A program made the position numbers and the translations under genes. Under the pieces are notes generated by a model. It worked only from the letters and a program-made list of their open reading frames with translations. It did no database searches and was not told the DNA's origin. From assembly GCF_009753715.1 (NCBI RefSeq), contig NZ_WQMS01000002.1, forward strand, positions 91,774-155,773: 64,000 nucleotides of DNA, in the 5' to 3' direction. This DNA comes from Sphingomonas horti (lineage in GTDB: Bacteria > Pseudomonadota > Alphaproteobacteria > Sphingomonadales > Sphingomonadaceae). Positions 54,919 to 63,916 of the stretch are shown in pieces. The first letter of the stretch is position 1; every line of letters starts with the position of its first letter.

Positions 54919-55826
54919 GCGCGGAGGACCCGGCCCGCAAAGGCGTGCTGTTCGGTTTGGCCGCCTACCTGAGCTGGGGCTTCCTGCCCATCTATTTCAA
55001 GCACCTGCACGGCGCGCTGCCGACCGAAGTGGTCGCGCAGCGCGTGCTCTGGTCGGTGCTGCTGCTGGCGGCGCTGATCGCGGTCTCGCATCGCTGGCAG
55101 CATTTGCGGGCGGCCATTGCCAGCCGCCGCGCGCTCGGCATCCTGGCTGTCTCGGCGCTGCTGATCGGCGCCAATTGGCTGATCTACATCTGGGCGATTT
55201 CCGCCGACCATGTGCTGGAAACCAGCCTCGGCTATTTCCTGAATCCGCTGGTCAACGTCGTGATGGGCGTGGTGCTGCTGAAGGAGCGGCTGACCCGCGC
55301 TCAAGGGCTCGCGGTGGCGCTGGCCGGGACGGGAGTCGCGGTGCTCGCGCTCGGCGCCAGCTCGGGTCTGTGGATCAGCCTCGCGCTTGCCGGCACTTTC
55401 GCGACCTATGGGCTGCTCCGCAAGATCGCGCCGGTGGAGAGCCTGGAGGGGCTGGCGATCGAGACAATCCTGCTGGCACCGCTTGCCGCGCTTTACCTGG
55501 CGTGGCTGGCGAGCCGGGGTGAACTGGCGTTCGGCGCGGACCCGCACCTCACCTGGCTGCTCACGTTGAGCGGCGTGATGACCGCAACCCCGCTGCTGCT
55601 GTTCGCGGCCGCCGCGCGCCGGCTGCGTTATTCGACGCTTGGCCTGCTCCAGTATATCGCGCCGACGATCCAATTCCTGCTCGCGGTGCTTGCCTATGGC
55701 GAGCCGCTGACCACGGCGCACATCGTCTGCTTCGCGCTGATCTGGACCGGCCTGGCTGTTTTCGCGGCCGACGGGCTCAGGCGGGCGCCGGCGCGGGCCC
55801 GGCCCGAACCCGCTACTTGTCCCTAA
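54915..55826 (+). CDS. rarD: EamA family transporter RarD
   Basis: An inner-membrane protein of about 303 residues with ten hydrophobic segments. The RarD-specific N-terminus GVLFGLAAYLSWGFLPIYFK and the segments ANWLIYIWAI, ETSLGYFLNPL and LLQYIAPTIQFLLAVL are clear. RarD-type proteins are named for a chloramphenicol-sensitivity phenotype and have no firmly known substrate. The start is a TTG at 54915 overlapping the preceding stop as TTGA. The ORF extending further upstream is a shadow. Its 3-prime end overlaps the convergent lipoprotein gene by 14 bases. Confidence 0.9.
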   Translation: MSAEDPARKGVLFGLAAYLSWGFLPIYFKHLHGALPTEVVAQRVLWSVLLLAALIAVSHRWQHLRAAIASRRALGILAVSALLIGANWLIYIWAISADHVLETSLGYFLNPLVNVVMGVVLLKERLTRAQGLAVALAGTGVAVLALGASSGLWISLALAGTFATYGLLRKIAPVESLEGLAIETILLAPLAALYLAWLASRGELAFGADPHLTWLLTLSGVMTATPLLLFAAAARRLRYSTLGLLQYIAPTIQFLLAVLAYGEPLTTAHIVCFALIWTGLAVFAADGLRRAPARARPEPATCP

Positions 55827-56310
55827 TGCTGAGCTCGCCTTCGGTGGTGCCGTTGGCGCCATCGCGCATGTCCAGCGTGACCGGCTTGCCTTCCTCGCTG
55901 GTGCCGGTGAAGCGGTTGCCCTGCAGCGTCATCTTGAAGTCGTTGGCGTCGAACTGCTGCTGGAACCAGGCGGCGACCTTGTCGCGGCCGGCGGGCGCGA
56001 CGAAGCGCAGGTTGAACGCGCCTTCGTTCTTGTCGTCGTCGGCGTTGACATGGATGCCGGCGACCTTGCTGTCCGGGTAAAGGCGCAGCCCGTCGATCTC
56101 CATATTGCCGGTGAGCGCACCGAGGAACGGGATCTTGACGTCGGCCTTGACGCCCGGGGTGTCGATCTTCAGCCGGCCTTCCTTGCCGGATTCCGCGGAA
56201 ATCTGGGTCGAGCCATTGTCGGATCGGATGTCGACCGCCGCCCCGTCGCCCTTGCGGTCGCAGGCGGCGAGCAGTGCGATCGGCACCAGCAGAAGCAGGC
56301 GAGCGGACAT
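55813..56310 (-). CDS. Hypothetical lipoprotein
   Basis: A protein of about 165 residues with a type II signal sequence, LLLLVPIALLAAC (lipobox LAAC, Cys18), then a mature domain that begins in a glycine- and aspartate-rich region and contains DTPGVKADVKIPFLGALTG and RFVAPAGRDKVAAWFQQQFD. It resembles sphingomonad envelope lipoproteins, but no named family was recognised. The ATG at 56310 is chosen because GGAG lies six bases upstream. A GTG at 56322 would overlap it. The downstream end overlaps rarD by 14 bases. Confidence 0.75.
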   Translation of the reverse strand: MSARLLLLVPIALLAACDRKGDGAAVDIRSDNGSTQISAESGKEGRLKIDTPGVKADVKIPFLGALTGNMEIDGLRLYPDSKVAGIHVNADDDKNEGAFNLRFVAPAGRDKVAAWFQQQFDANDFKMTLQGNRFTGTSEEGKPVTLDMRDGANGTTEGELSIRDK

Positions 56311-56457
56311 GCGAAGCTCCACTGTGTTATTTCAACAATACAGTACGACCGGCTGCGCCTGCGGTCAAGACGGGGCCGCAGGCAATCCGAACGGGCTGGT
56401 CTCCGGCCCTGACCTGCCGCAGGGTGAAGCGATCGCTGGACAAATGGGGGACGACGA

Positions 56458-56793
56458 ATGCCGACGCTGCTGCTGCTCTTCGCCTCCAACATGTTCATGA
56501 CGATGGCCTGGTACTGGCACCTGAAGGGCGGCATGGAAAAGCCGCTGCTGCTGGTGATCCTGATCAGCTGGGGGATCGCGCTGATCGAATATTGCCTGGC
56601 CGTTCCCGCCAACCGGATCGGCTACGCGCATGGCTGGACCGGCGGCCAGCTCAAGATCGCGCAGGAAGCAATCACGCTGATCGTCTTCGCAGGCTTCATG
56701 GTCCTCTACCTGCACGAGCCGCTGCATTGGCGGCACCTGGGCGCCTTCATCTGCCTGATGGGTGCGGTCGCGTTCGTGTTCCTGGGAAAATAG
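56458..56793 (+). CDS. DUF486 (DMT family) small membrane protein
   Basis: A protein of 111 residues with four membrane segments. The family signature is clear: NMFMTMAWYWHLK, LISWGIALIEYCLAVPANRIGY, GGQLKIAQEAITLIVFAGFMVLYL and WRHLGAFICLMGAVAFVFL. DUF486 belongs to the drug/metabolite transporter clan. The substrate is unknown. ATG at 56458, with GGGGGACGACG upstream. A short AT-rich gap separates it from the lipoprotein gene, so the two are divergent. Confidence 0.88.
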   Translation: MPTLLLLFASNMFMTMAWYWHLKGGMEKPLLLVILISWGIALIEYCLAVPANRIGYAHGWTGGQLKIAQEAITLIVFAGFMVLYLHEPLHWRHLGAFICLMGAVAFVFLGK

Positions 56794-56823
56794 CCCCTCC
56801 CAAATACGGGAGGGGCTGAGAGA

Positions 56824-57300
56824 CTAGCGGCAGCGCACCTGGCCGCGCTCGATCTCGCGGCCGAGAGCGGCACCCGCGGCGCCGCCGATCAGCGTGCCGA
56901 GCAGGCTCGACCGGCCATCGTCGATCGCGTTGCCGAGCAGCGCGCCGATCGCGCCGCCGACGATCAGCCCCGTGGTGCCGTCCGACCGGCGGCAATAATA
57001 GCGCCCGTCGCGGCCGCGGTAGATGCGGTCGTTCCGGCTCAAGCGGCGCTCGCGATAATAGCGGCCGTCGCGGTAGTAGCGGTCGGCATAGTAATAGCGC
57101 TGGCCGGGCTCCAGCCGGTTGTAATCGTAGCGCCGCGACTGGCGCCAATCGCGCAGCGCCTGGCGCCGCTCGCGACGGGCTTCGCGCATGTCCTGCCGGT
57201 ATTCTCGGTCGATCTGCGCCCGGGTTTGCGCGGGCGCCGGCGTGGCGGCGATCGTCGGCAGACCGGCCACGATCATCAGGGCGATCATCATCTTTCGCAT
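56824..57300 (-). CDS. Glycine-zipper 2TM domain envelope protein
   Basis: A protein of about 158 residues with a signal peptide (MIALMIVAGLPTIAATPAPA), a tyrosine- and arginine-rich middle (RRLEPGQRYYYADRYYRDGRYYRERR-like) and a C-terminal glycine zipper, GLIVGGAIGALLGNAID followed by LLGTLIGGAAGAALGREI. Related 17-kDa surface-antigen and SlyB-like proteins are in the outer membrane or envelope. AGGAGG lies six bases before the ATG at 57300. The long open frame to 58053 is not needed. It is convergent with the DUF486 gene 30 bases away. Confidence 0.85.
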   Translation of the reverse strand: MRKMMIALMIVAGLPTIAATPAPAQTRAQIDREYRQDMREARRERRQALRDWRQSRRYDYNRLEPGQRYYYADRYYRDGRYYRERRLSRNDRIYRGRDGRYYCRRSDGTTGLIVGGAIGALLGNAIDDGRSSLLGTLIGGAAGAALGREIERGQVRCR

Positions 57301-57402
57301 GGGCGACCTCCTCATATGGCGCCCCGGTGAACGGATCGGCTGCGCTCCGGTTGCGTGCGGCCCCAAGACGCGCAATTCTGCGACCCCTGGGGAGGAGCGA
57401 CG

Positions 57403-58002
57403 ATGGGGAAGACCGATCCGCGCGTCGACGCGTTCATCGAAAGCAAGGCGGTGTTCGCGCAGCTGATCCTGCGTCACATCCGCGCGATCGTCCATCGCGC
57501 CTGTCCGGAGGTGGAAGAAACGCTCAAATGGAGCATGCCCTCCTTTACCTATAAGGGGCAGATCCTGGCCGGCATGGCGGCGTTCAAGGAGCATGCGACC
57601 TTCGGCTTCTGGCGGTCGAAAGAAGTGACCGGTACCGAACAGGCCGAATCGGCGATGGGCCAGTTCGGCCGGCTGACCAGCATTGCGGACCTGCCGGAAG
57701 ACACGGCGCTGGAAGCGATGGTGCGAAAGGCCGCGGCGCTGATCGATTCGGGCACGAAGGCGCCGCGGCCGCTCAAGCATCCGAAGCCGCCGCTCGCCAT
57801 ACCGGACGATCTGCGCGCGGCCCTGGCCGCGAACCCAGGGGCGCAGGCGGCCTATGACGGCTTCCCGCCGGGCCAGCAGCGGGAATATCTGGAATGGGTC
57901 ACGGAGGCCAGGCGTCCCGAGACCCGCGCTAAACGCGTCGCCCGGGCCGTCGAATGGATGGCCGAAGGCAAGCGCCGCAACTGGAAATATGAGAGCTGCT
58001 GA
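57403..58002 (+). CDS. YdeI/DUF1801 family protein
   Basis: A soluble protein of 199 residues. The N-terminal DUF1801 domain has EETLKWSMPSFTYKGQILAGMAAFKEHATFGFW, and the C-terminal part has the YdeI-type PDDLRAALAANPGAQAAYDGFPPGQQREYLEWVTEARRPETRAKRV pattern. Family members are linked to antimicrobial-peptide and stress resistance in Salmonella (OmdA), with unclear mechanism. GGGGAGGAG precedes the ATG at 57403. It diverges from the glycine-zipper gene by 102 bases. Confidence 0.88.
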   Translation: MGKTDPRVDAFIESKAVFAQLILRHIRAIVHRACPEVEETLKWSMPSFTYKGQILAGMAAFKEHATFGFWRSKEVTGTEQAESAMGQFGRLTSIADLPEDTALEAMVRKAAALIDSGTKAPRPLKHPKPPLAIPDDLRAALAANPGAQAAYDGFPPGQQREYLEWVTEARRPETRAKRVARAVEWMAEGKRRNWKYESC

Positions 58003-58011
58003 TCTCGGTCC

Positions 58012-58063
58012 CGTCATCCCGAGCTCGACCCGGGACCCACCTTCTTCATTCAAGGAAGGTGGA
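58012..58063. repeat. Palindromic repeat of the GGGACCCACC family (copy 3), possible terminator
   Basis: CGTCATCCCGAGCTCGACCC leads into GGGACCCACC, as in copy 1. CCACCTTC (58037-58044) and GAAGGTGG (58055-58062) then form an eight-base-pair hairpin with a ten-base loop. It fills the gap between the convergent DUF1801 and M23 peptidase genes. Confidence 0.7.
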
Positions 58064-58085
58064 GCTTCCGCCGAAGTGATGTCGG

Positions 58086-59540
58086 TCAGCTCGCCGGCGT
58101 CGCCAGCAGCTCAGCCAGCTTCGAGCGGAACGCGCGAAGCTCGTTGCCGCTCAGCAGCGAAGTGCTGACGAAGCTGACCGACTTCGGGTTGACCGCCTTG
58201 CCGCTGCGATAGACCTCGAAATGCAGGTGCGGGCCGGTCGACAGGCCGGTCGAGCCGACATAGCCGATCACCTGGCCTTGCCGGACATGCTGGCCGGAGC
58301 GGACGGCGATGCGGCTCATATGCGCATAGCCCGTGCCCATATTGCCGCCGTGCCGCAGCTCGACGAAATTGCCGTGCCCGCCATGGCGGCCGGCGAAGGT
58401 CACGACACCGTCGGTGACCGCATAGATCGGGGTGCCGGTCGGCGCGCCGAAATCGACGCCCTTGTGAAGTCTGCTATAGCCGAGCAGCGGATGGAACCGC
58501 ATGCCGAAGCTGGAGGTCAGGTGCCCGGTCACCGGACGGGTCAGGCCGGCACGCTTCTCGCCGACGCCGGCCGCGTCATACCATTCGGTGCGGCCGCCGA
58601 TCGACCATTGCAGAAGCTGCAGCTTGCGGCGTCCCTGGGCCAGCCCCGCGTAGAGCAGGTTGCCGGTCTCGACCTCGCCGGTTTCGGCCCGCTTCTGTTC
58701 GATGATCAGGTCGAACCGGGCGTCGGAGCCGATCGCACCGACCGACATCTTGCTGCCGATGGCGCGCAGATAGGCCTCGACCGCCCGTGCCGGCGCGCCG
58801 GCCGCGCGAGCGGCGCGGTACAGGCTGTCTCCGACTTCTCCGGTGACGCGCAGCGGCGTATAGTCGACGCGGATCGGCTGACGGGTCAGCTGCAACGCGC
58901 CGTCGACGCGCGTCACTTCCAGCCGCAGGTCGAAGCGGGCGCGGAACGCCAGCGCGTCCAGCGGCCGCGCCATGTGCTTGTTGGCGCGGCGGCCGAGTCG
59001 GATGTCGAGCCGCGTGCCCGCGGCGAGGTCGCCGAGCGGCACTGCCGAGGCAATCATGCCGGCAACCTGCTCGGCCTCCGCAGCCGCGACGCCGGCCCGC
59101 TCCAGCACGCGCGCGAAGCTGTCGCCTTCGCCCACCGCCGCGCTCAATTCGAGCATCGGCCGCTCCGGCGCTTCGGAGAGTGGGCGGACAAGGTCGGTCG
59201 CCGCCATGTGACGGCCGCTGTCCGCGCCATAGGCAAGCGGCGCGATCGACTGCGCGCGCACCTGGTCCCACTGATCGGTCGTGGCGATGGCCGGCGTGGC
59301 GCCCGGGATGGGGCGGTACAGGCCCGGCGCCAGCACCAGCGCGGCGCCGCACAGGCCGGCGAGCGTGCCGAGGCCGCGCCACCACTCCTTCGAACCGATG
59401 CGCGCGCCGAGGTCGACGACCAGGTCGAGATCGGCGAAGCGGCCGTCCGCCGGTCCGCGGCGCCCGAATCCCGGGGCAAGCGCGACCGCGGCGCTGCCGC
59501 CGCCAAGCGTGAATCCGTGGTCGTCAGGCCGATACAAAAT
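58086..59540 (-). CDS. M23 family metallopeptidase (peptidoglycan hydrolase)
   Basis: An envelope protein of about 485 residues. One membrane segment lies near 55-75 (GLGTLAGLCGAALVLAPGLY), a LysM/OapA-like region with the GDSFARVLERAGV motif follows, and the C-terminal lysostaphin-type peptidase domain has LHKGVDFGAPTGTPIYA (His and Asp) and GPHLHFEV (HxH), all four zinc ligands. It probably cuts peptidoglycan cross-links during growth. The start is a TTG at 59540, with a GGGGGG tract seven bases upstream. A TTG at 59555 is the alternative. No ATG start is available. Confidence 0.92.
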   Translation of the reverse strand: MLYRPDDHGFTLGGGSAAVALAPGFGRRGPADGRFADLDLVVDLGARIGSKEWWRGLGTLAGLCGAALVLAPGLYRPIPGATPAIATTDQWDQVRAQSIAPLAYGADSGRHMAATDLVRPLSEAPERPMLELSAAVGEGDSFARVLERAGVAAAEAEQVAGMIASAVPLGDLAAGTRLDIRLGRRANKHMARPLDALAFRARFDLRLEVTRVDGALQLTRQPIRVDYTPLRVTGEVGDSLYRAARAAGAPARAVEAYLRAIGSKMSVGAIGSDARFDLIIEQKRAETGEVETGNLLYAGLAQGRRKLQLLQWSIGGRTEWYDAAGVGEKRAGLTRPVTGHLTSSFGMRFHPLLGYSRLHKGVDFGAPTGTPIYAVTDGVVTFAGRHGGHGNFVELRHGGNMGTGYAHMSRIAVRSGQHVRQGQVIGYVGSTGLSTGPHLHFEVYRSGKAVNPKSVSFVSTSLLSGNELRAFRSKLAELLATPAS

Positions 59541-59723
59541 GCTGCCCCCCGGCAAGTGGCGCCGCGATCATGCAGCGGCGAGGTCGCAAGGACTGTGGAC
59601 AATCAGGGTTAACGTCAACCTAAGTTGCTGGCGCGAAAGCCGTTACTGCGGCGAAACGCGCCGGTCGCGCGTTCAGTCGCGCAACTGCTTGTGATTACGA
59701 CGCGAACAACCAAGATAGCGGCA

Positions 59724-62222
59724 ATGTCCAGCTTCGCTTCTTCGCCGGTCGCGGCGGTCCTGGGGCCGACCAACACCGGCAAGACCCACCTCGCGGTCGA
59801 GCGGATGTGCGCGCATTCGAGCGGCATGATCGGCTTTCCGCTGCGGTTGCTGGCGCGCGAAGTCTATGACCGCGTCGTCGCGATCAAGGGCGAAAACCAG
59901 GTCGCGCTGATCACCGGCGAGGAAAAGATCGTGCCGCCGCACGCGCGCTGGTTCCTGTGCACGGCGGAATCGATGCCGCTCGACAGGGACGTGGCGTTCA
60001 TCGCGCTGGACGAGGCGCAGCTCGGCGCGGACCCGGAGCGCGGCCATGTCTTCACCGACCGGCTGCTCCGCGCCCGCGGCCGCGAGGAGACGCTGATCCT
60101 CGGCTCGGATGCGCTCAGGCCGATGGTCAAGGCGCTGCTGCCCAGGACCGAGATCGTCAACCGCCCGCGCTTTTCGACGCTCAGCTTCGCCGGGGCGAAG
60201 AAGCTGTCGCGGCTGCCCAAGCGCTCGGCCATCGTCGCCTTCTCGGCCGAGGAAGTCTATGCGGTAGCCGAGACGCTGCGCCGCTTGCGTGGCGGCGCGG
60301 CGGTGGTGATGGGCGCGCTCAGCCCTCGCACGCGCAACGCCCAGGTCGCGATGTTTCAGGCCGGCGAGGTCGACTATCTGGTCGCGACCGACGCGATCGG
60401 CATGGGCCTCAACATGGACGTGGCGCACGTCGCCTTCGCCTCGCTGCAGAAATTCGACGGCCGGCGGACGCGGCGGCTCAGCGTTGCCGAAATGGCCCAG
60501 ATCGCCGGGCGCGCCGGGCGTCACCAGCGCGACGGCACGTTCGGCTCGCTCGCGATGGACGGCCCCGGCGCCTTCACGCCCGAAGAGATCGAGGCGATCG
60601 AGAACCACCGATTCCCGCCGCTCGACTTCCTCTACTGGCGCGACGGCGATCCCGATCTGTCGAGCCTCGACGCGCTGATCGCCTCTCTGGAGGCGAAACC
60701 CGACAGGCCGGTGCTGCGCGCGGCGCCGCAGGCGATCGACCTTGCCGTGCTGAAGCGGCTGGCCGACGAGGATTGGGTCCGCGCCCGCACCCGCAGTCCG
60801 CAGGCTGTCCGGCGGCTCTGGGCCGCGTGCGGCCTGCCCGATTTCCGCAAGACGGGCGCCGAGCACCACGCCCGCTTCGTCGGCCGCGTGTACCAGCATC
60901 TGTCCGAAGGCAACGGCCACGTCCCCCACACCTGGTTCGCGGAAGAAATCGCGCGGCTCGACCGCATCGGCGGCGACGTCGACACGATCGCCGATCGCAT
61001 CGCCTCGATCCGCAGCTGGTCCTACATCGCCCACCGCGCCGACTGGCTGGACAACCCGCAGCACTGGGCAGAGCGGACCCGCGCGACCGAGGAGAAGCTT
61101 TCCGACGCGTTGCACGCCGCGCTGACTCAGCGTTTCGTCGATCGCCGCACCTCGGTGCTGCTGCGCGAGATCGGCGCCGGGCTCGACCAGCTTCCGGTCG
61201 CGATTGCCGAGGACGGAGCCGTTACCGTCGATGACGAGCCGATCGGCCGGCTCGACGGCTTTGCCTTCACGCCCGACGCGAGCGCCAGCCATGCCGATGC
61301 GCGCCGGCTGATCGCCGCCGCCGACCGCCGCCTCGCCGGCGAGCGAGCCGCGCGTGCGCGTGCGCTCGCGGCAAGCGAGGACGCGGCATTCGTCCTCGCG
61401 ACCGAGACCGGCCAGCCGCCGGCGATTCATTGGAACGGCCGCGAGATCGCGCGCTTCGAACCGACGCGAGAGCTGCTCCGGCCGAGGCTGAAGCTGGAGC
61501 GCGCAGCCGCCGCGCTGGAGCCGGGCAGCCGCGACATCATCTTTGCGCGGCTCCATCGCTGGCTGGAGGCGCGCACCGAGAAATTGCTGGACCCGCTGGA
61601 GCGGCTGGCGGCGGCGGCGGCCGACCCGACGACCGCGCCGGCGCTCCGCGCGCTGCTCGCGCCGCTCGCCGATTCAGGCGGGATCGTCGAGCGCCGTGCC
61701 GTCGAGACGGTGCTGGCCGCACTTTCCCGGGATGACCGCGCCGCCGCGCGCAGGCTGGGCCTGACGATCGGCGCGCTCGACATTTTCGCGCCGTCGCTGC
61801 TGAAGCCGGAGCCGCTCAGGTGGCGCACCGCGCTGCTTGCGGTGCGGGAGCACCAGGCCATGCCCGCGCTGCCGCCGGCCGGGGCAGTGCTGTTGGCCGC
61901 GGGCCATGCAAAGACCCCGGGCTTTCGCGCGATCGGCCGGCAGCAGGTCCGGATCGACATGGTCGAGCGCATCGCCCGCGCTGCGCATGAAGCGCGTGAA
62001 GGCAAGCGACCGTTCACGCCCGACCCGTCGCTCGCGACCTCCGTCGGCCTTGAGCCGAAAACGCTCGCACGGCTGATGCTGTCGCTCGGCTTCCGCGCGC
62101 TTCCGGCCGAGCCGGGCACGGAACCCGCATGGCGCTGGCACGGCCGCCGCCGCGCCCCGGACCAGCGCGCGCCGGTCAATCCGAACAGCCCCTTCGCGGC
62201 GCTTGCCGGGCTGGGGCAGTGA
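59724..62222 (+). CDS. SUV3-like superfamily 2 RNA helicase
   Basis: A protein of about 832 residues related to mitochondrial SUV3, the helicase of the RNA degradosome. The Walker A motif is GPTNTGKTH near residue 14, motif II is DEAQ, and ATDAIGMGLNMDV and QIAGRAGRHQRDG mark motifs V and VI. The C-terminal half is a long helical region with low complexity. The ATG at 59724 opens MSSFASSPVAAVLGPTNTGKTH. The longer frame upstream has no family character. It is followed by an S4 RNA-binding gene, a usual order in alphaproteobacteria, which suggests a shared RNA-related role. Confidence 0.9.
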   Translation: MSSFASSPVAAVLGPTNTGKTHLAVERMCAHSSGMIGFPLRLLAREVYDRVVAIKGENQVALITGEEKIVPPHARWFLCTAESMPLDRDVAFIALDEAQLGADPERGHVFTDRLLRARGREETLILGSDALRPMVKALLPRTEIVNRPRFSTLSFAGAKKLSRLPKRSAIVAFSAEEVYAVAETLRRLRGGAAVVMGALSPRTRNAQVAMFQAGEVDYLVATDAIGMGLNMDVAHVAFASLQKFDGRRTRRLSVAEMAQIAGRAGRHQRDGTFGSLAMDGPGAFTPEEIEAIENHRFPPLDFLYWRDGDPDLSSLDALIASLEAKPDRPVLRAAPQAIDLAVLKRLADEDWVRARTRSPQAVRRLWAACGLPDFRKTGAEHHARFVGRVYQHLSEGNGHVPHTWFAEEIARLDRIGGDVDTIADRIASIRSWSYIAHRADWLDNPQHWAERTRATEEKLSDALHAALTQRFVDRRTSVLLREIGAGLDQLPVAIAEDGAVTVDDEPIGRLDGFAFTPDASASHADARRLIAAADRRLAGERAARARALAASEDAAFVLATETGQPPAIHWNGREIARFEPTRELLRPRLKLERAAAALEPGSRDIIFARLHRWLEARTEKLLDPLERLAAAAADPTTAPALRALLAPLADSGGIVERRAVETVLAALSRDDRAAARRLGLTIGALDIFAPSLLKPEPLRWRTALLAVREHQAMPALPPAGAVLLAAGHAKTPGFRAIGRQQVRIDMVERIARAAHEAREGKRPFTPDPSLATSVGLEPKTLARLMLSLGFRALPAEPGTEPAWRWHGRRRAPDQRAPVNPNSPFAALAGLGQ

Positions 62223-62243
62223 GTTTGGCACTCAAGCTCTCAA

Positions 62244-62334
62244 ACTCCGTTCGGACTGAGCCTGTCGAAGCCCTTCTTTGCTCTTTCGGCGTCTCACGAA
62301 GAGAGGGCTTCGACAAGCTCAGCCCGAACGGAGT
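62244..62334. repeat. Inverted repeat of the CGGGCTGAGC(T)TGTCGAAG family
   Basis: Two 31-base arms, 62244-62274 and 62304-62334, are inverted copies with two mismatches, separated by 29 bases. The arms carry CTCCGTTCGG, TGAGC and TGTCGAAGCCC, a repeat found in large numbers in sphingomonads and some other proteobacteria. It separates the helicase gene from the S4 gene and may help end the transcript. Confidence 0.8.
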
Positions 62335-62357
62335 GCAAATGGCCGCGGAGCATCTGG

Positions 62358-62648
62358 GTGACTGACACCGTTCGCCTCGACAAATTCCTGTGGTTCGCGC
62401 GCCTGGCGAAGACGCGGAGCTTCGCGCAGGACGTCGCTGAAGCCGGGCATATGCGGATCAGCGGCCGGGTCGTCGATCGCGCGGCCGCGCCGGTGCGGGT
62501 CGGCGACGTGCTCAGCTTTCCGCTGCACGGGCGCGTCCGCGTGATCCGCGTGGAGGCACTGCCGGCGCGGCGCGGGCCGGCGGCGGAAGCGCGGCTGTGC
62601 TACAGCGACTTGTCTCCGCCTGTTGACGCGCCCGGCGCCGCGACCTAG
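62358..62648 (+). CDS. S4 domain RNA-binding protein (Hsp15-like)
   Basis: A small cytoplasmic protein of 96 residues with the S4 fold: [40 protein letters not shown] and the later [14 protein letters not shown]. Such proteins bind ribosomal or other RNA. Hsp15 rescues 50S subunits carrying nascent chains. The start is a GTG at 62358. The gene lies directly after a SUV3-like helicase gene and before fdxA, 35 bases away, and is probably transcribed with fdxA. Confidence 0.9.
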   Translation: MTDTVRLDKFLWFARLAKTRSFAQDVAEAGHMRISGRVVDRAAAPVRVGDVLSFPLHGRVRVIRVEALPARRGPAAEARLCYSDLSPPVDAPGAAT

Positions 62649-62682
62649 CGAGGCGGCAACCGCTTCCAGGGGCCCGAGACCA

Positions 62683-63021
62683 ATGACCTACGTCGTCACC
62701 GATGCCTGCATCCGCTGCAAGTACATGGATTGCGTCGAGGTCTGTCCGGTCGACTGCTTCTACGAAGGCGAGAACATGCTGGTGATCAATCCCAGCGAGT
62801 GCATCGACTGCGGCGTCTGCGAGCCCGAATGCCCGGCCGAGGCGATCCTGCCCGATACCGAGAGCGGCCTGGAGAAGTGGCTGGAGCTGAACGCGACCTT
62901 CTCGGCGCAGTGGCCGAACGTCACGCGCAGCCGCGGCGCGCCCGCCGATGCCGACGAGCACAAGGGTGAGGAAGGCAAGTACGACAAGTACTTCTCGCCG
63001 GAGCCGGGCCAGGGCGACTGA
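62683..63021 (+). CDS. fdxA: Ferredoxin FdxA (7Fe type)
   Basis: A soluble electron carrier of 112 residues with one [3Fe-4S] and one [4Fe-4S] cluster. The cysteines are in [17 protein letters not shown] and [12 protein letters not shown], the arrangement of the Azotobacter FdI type. The C-terminal extension ([20 protein letters not shown]) is typical for alphaproteobacterial FdxA. ATG at 62683. It precedes carD, a fixed neighbour in this group. Its redox partner is not known; the cytochrome P450 at 43 kb is one of many possibilities. Confidence 0.95.
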   Translation: MTYVVTDACIRCKYMDCVEVCPVDCFYEGENMLVINPSECIDCGVCEPECPAEAILPDTESGLEKWLELNATFSAQWPNVTRSRGAPADADEHKGEEGKYDKYFSPEPGQGD

Positions 63022-63276
63022 GCCTCGCGCGGCCATCGGCGCGGTTTCCACCGTTAACCATCCAAATCGCTGTGTCGGCTTCCCGACAACGCTGGCATTT
63101 TTATTTCCGATCTGTTAAATGGATCAATACCGGGCTTGGCTCGGCACAGATGTCCCTTACATCTGCAAGAAAGGTCCAACTCCTCCTCTGACCGTCCGCT
63201 CCCGACGAGGTCGCGTTACGCCCGCATTGATACGGGCGCGCGTCGGGCCCGGACCAAGAAGACAGAAAGGTCACTC
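63022..63276. promoter_or_regulatory. Long carD leader with two hairpins
   Basis: TGTCGG-CTTC-CCGACA (63073-63088) followed nine bases later by a T-run is a weak terminator for fdxA. CAGATGT-CCCTT-ACATCTG (63147-63165) is a perfect seven-base-pair hairpin inside the carD leader. The stretch is AT-richer than its surroundings from 63095 to 63130, where a carD promoter is likely, but no box is convincing. GAAAGG precedes the carD ATG. Confidence 0.45.
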
Positions 63277-63819
63277 ATGGCTGCCAAGGCGCTCAGCTTC
63301 GATGTTGGCGATTACGTTGTCTATCCAAAGCATGGCGTGGGTCGCGTCGTTGAACTTCAACGGCAGGAAATCGCGGGCGCGAGCCTCGAACTCTATGTCC
63401 TGCGGTTCGAGAAGGAGCGGATGACGCTCCGCGTTCCCACCAACAAGGCCGAGAGCGTCGGCATGCGCAAGCTGTCTTCGGACAAGACGATGCGCGAGGC
63501 GATGGAGACGCTGAAGGGCAAGCCCAAGGTCAAGCGCACCATGTGGTCGCGCCGCGCGCAGGAATATGAGGCCAAGATCAACTCGGGCGACCTCGTCTCG
63601 ATCGCGGAGGTCGTGCGCGACCTGTTCCGCGCCGACGACCAGCCGGAGCAGAGCTATTCCGAACGTCAGATCTTCGAAGCGGCCGCCAGCCGCCTCGCCC
63701 GTGAGCTCGCCGCGATGGAGCAGATCGACGAGCCCGGCGCGCTGAAGAAGATCCTCGAAATCTTGAACAAGGCCGCCGCGATCTACAACAAGGCCAAGGC
63801 CGACGCCGCGGCGGAGTAA
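63277..63819 (+). CDS. carD: CarD family transcriptional regulator
   Basis: CarD binds RNA polymerase and stabilises open complexes, especially at rRNA promoters. The 180-residue protein has the Tudor-like N-terminal domain SFDVGDYVVYPKHGVGRVVELQRQEIAG with VLRFEKERMTLRVP and a helical C-terminal domain that begins at about residue 70, including RRAQEYEAKINSGD and YSERQIFEAAASRLARELA. ATG at 63277, with GAAAGG six bases upstream. It is followed by a strong intrinsic terminator. Confidence 0.95.
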   Translation: MAAKALSFDVGDYVVYPKHGVGRVVELQRQEIAGASLELYVLRFEKERMTLRVPTNKAESVGMRKLSSDKTMREAMETLKGKPKVKRTMWSRRAQEYEAKINSGDLVSIAEVVRDLFRADDQPEQSYSERQIFEAAASRLARELAAMEQIDEPGALKKILEILNKAAAIYNKAKADAAAE

Positions 63820-63843
63820 CGGTCCCGGGCCTCAGGCCTGACG

Positions 63844-63880
63844 AAAAGGGCGGTGCCGAAGGGCGCCGCCTTTTTCTTTT
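63844..63880 (+). terminator. Intrinsic terminator of carD
   Basis: AAAAGGGCGGTGCC (63844-63857) pairs with GGCGCCGCCTTTTT (63862-63875) with one T-G wobble in the middle and a GAAG loop, and the T-rich stretch continues to 63880. This is the clearest Rho-independent terminator in the window. Confidence 0.9.
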
Positions 63881-63916
63881 GGCGTAGGGAAAGCCCCAGT
63901 GCGCCCCGTTGTGGAT

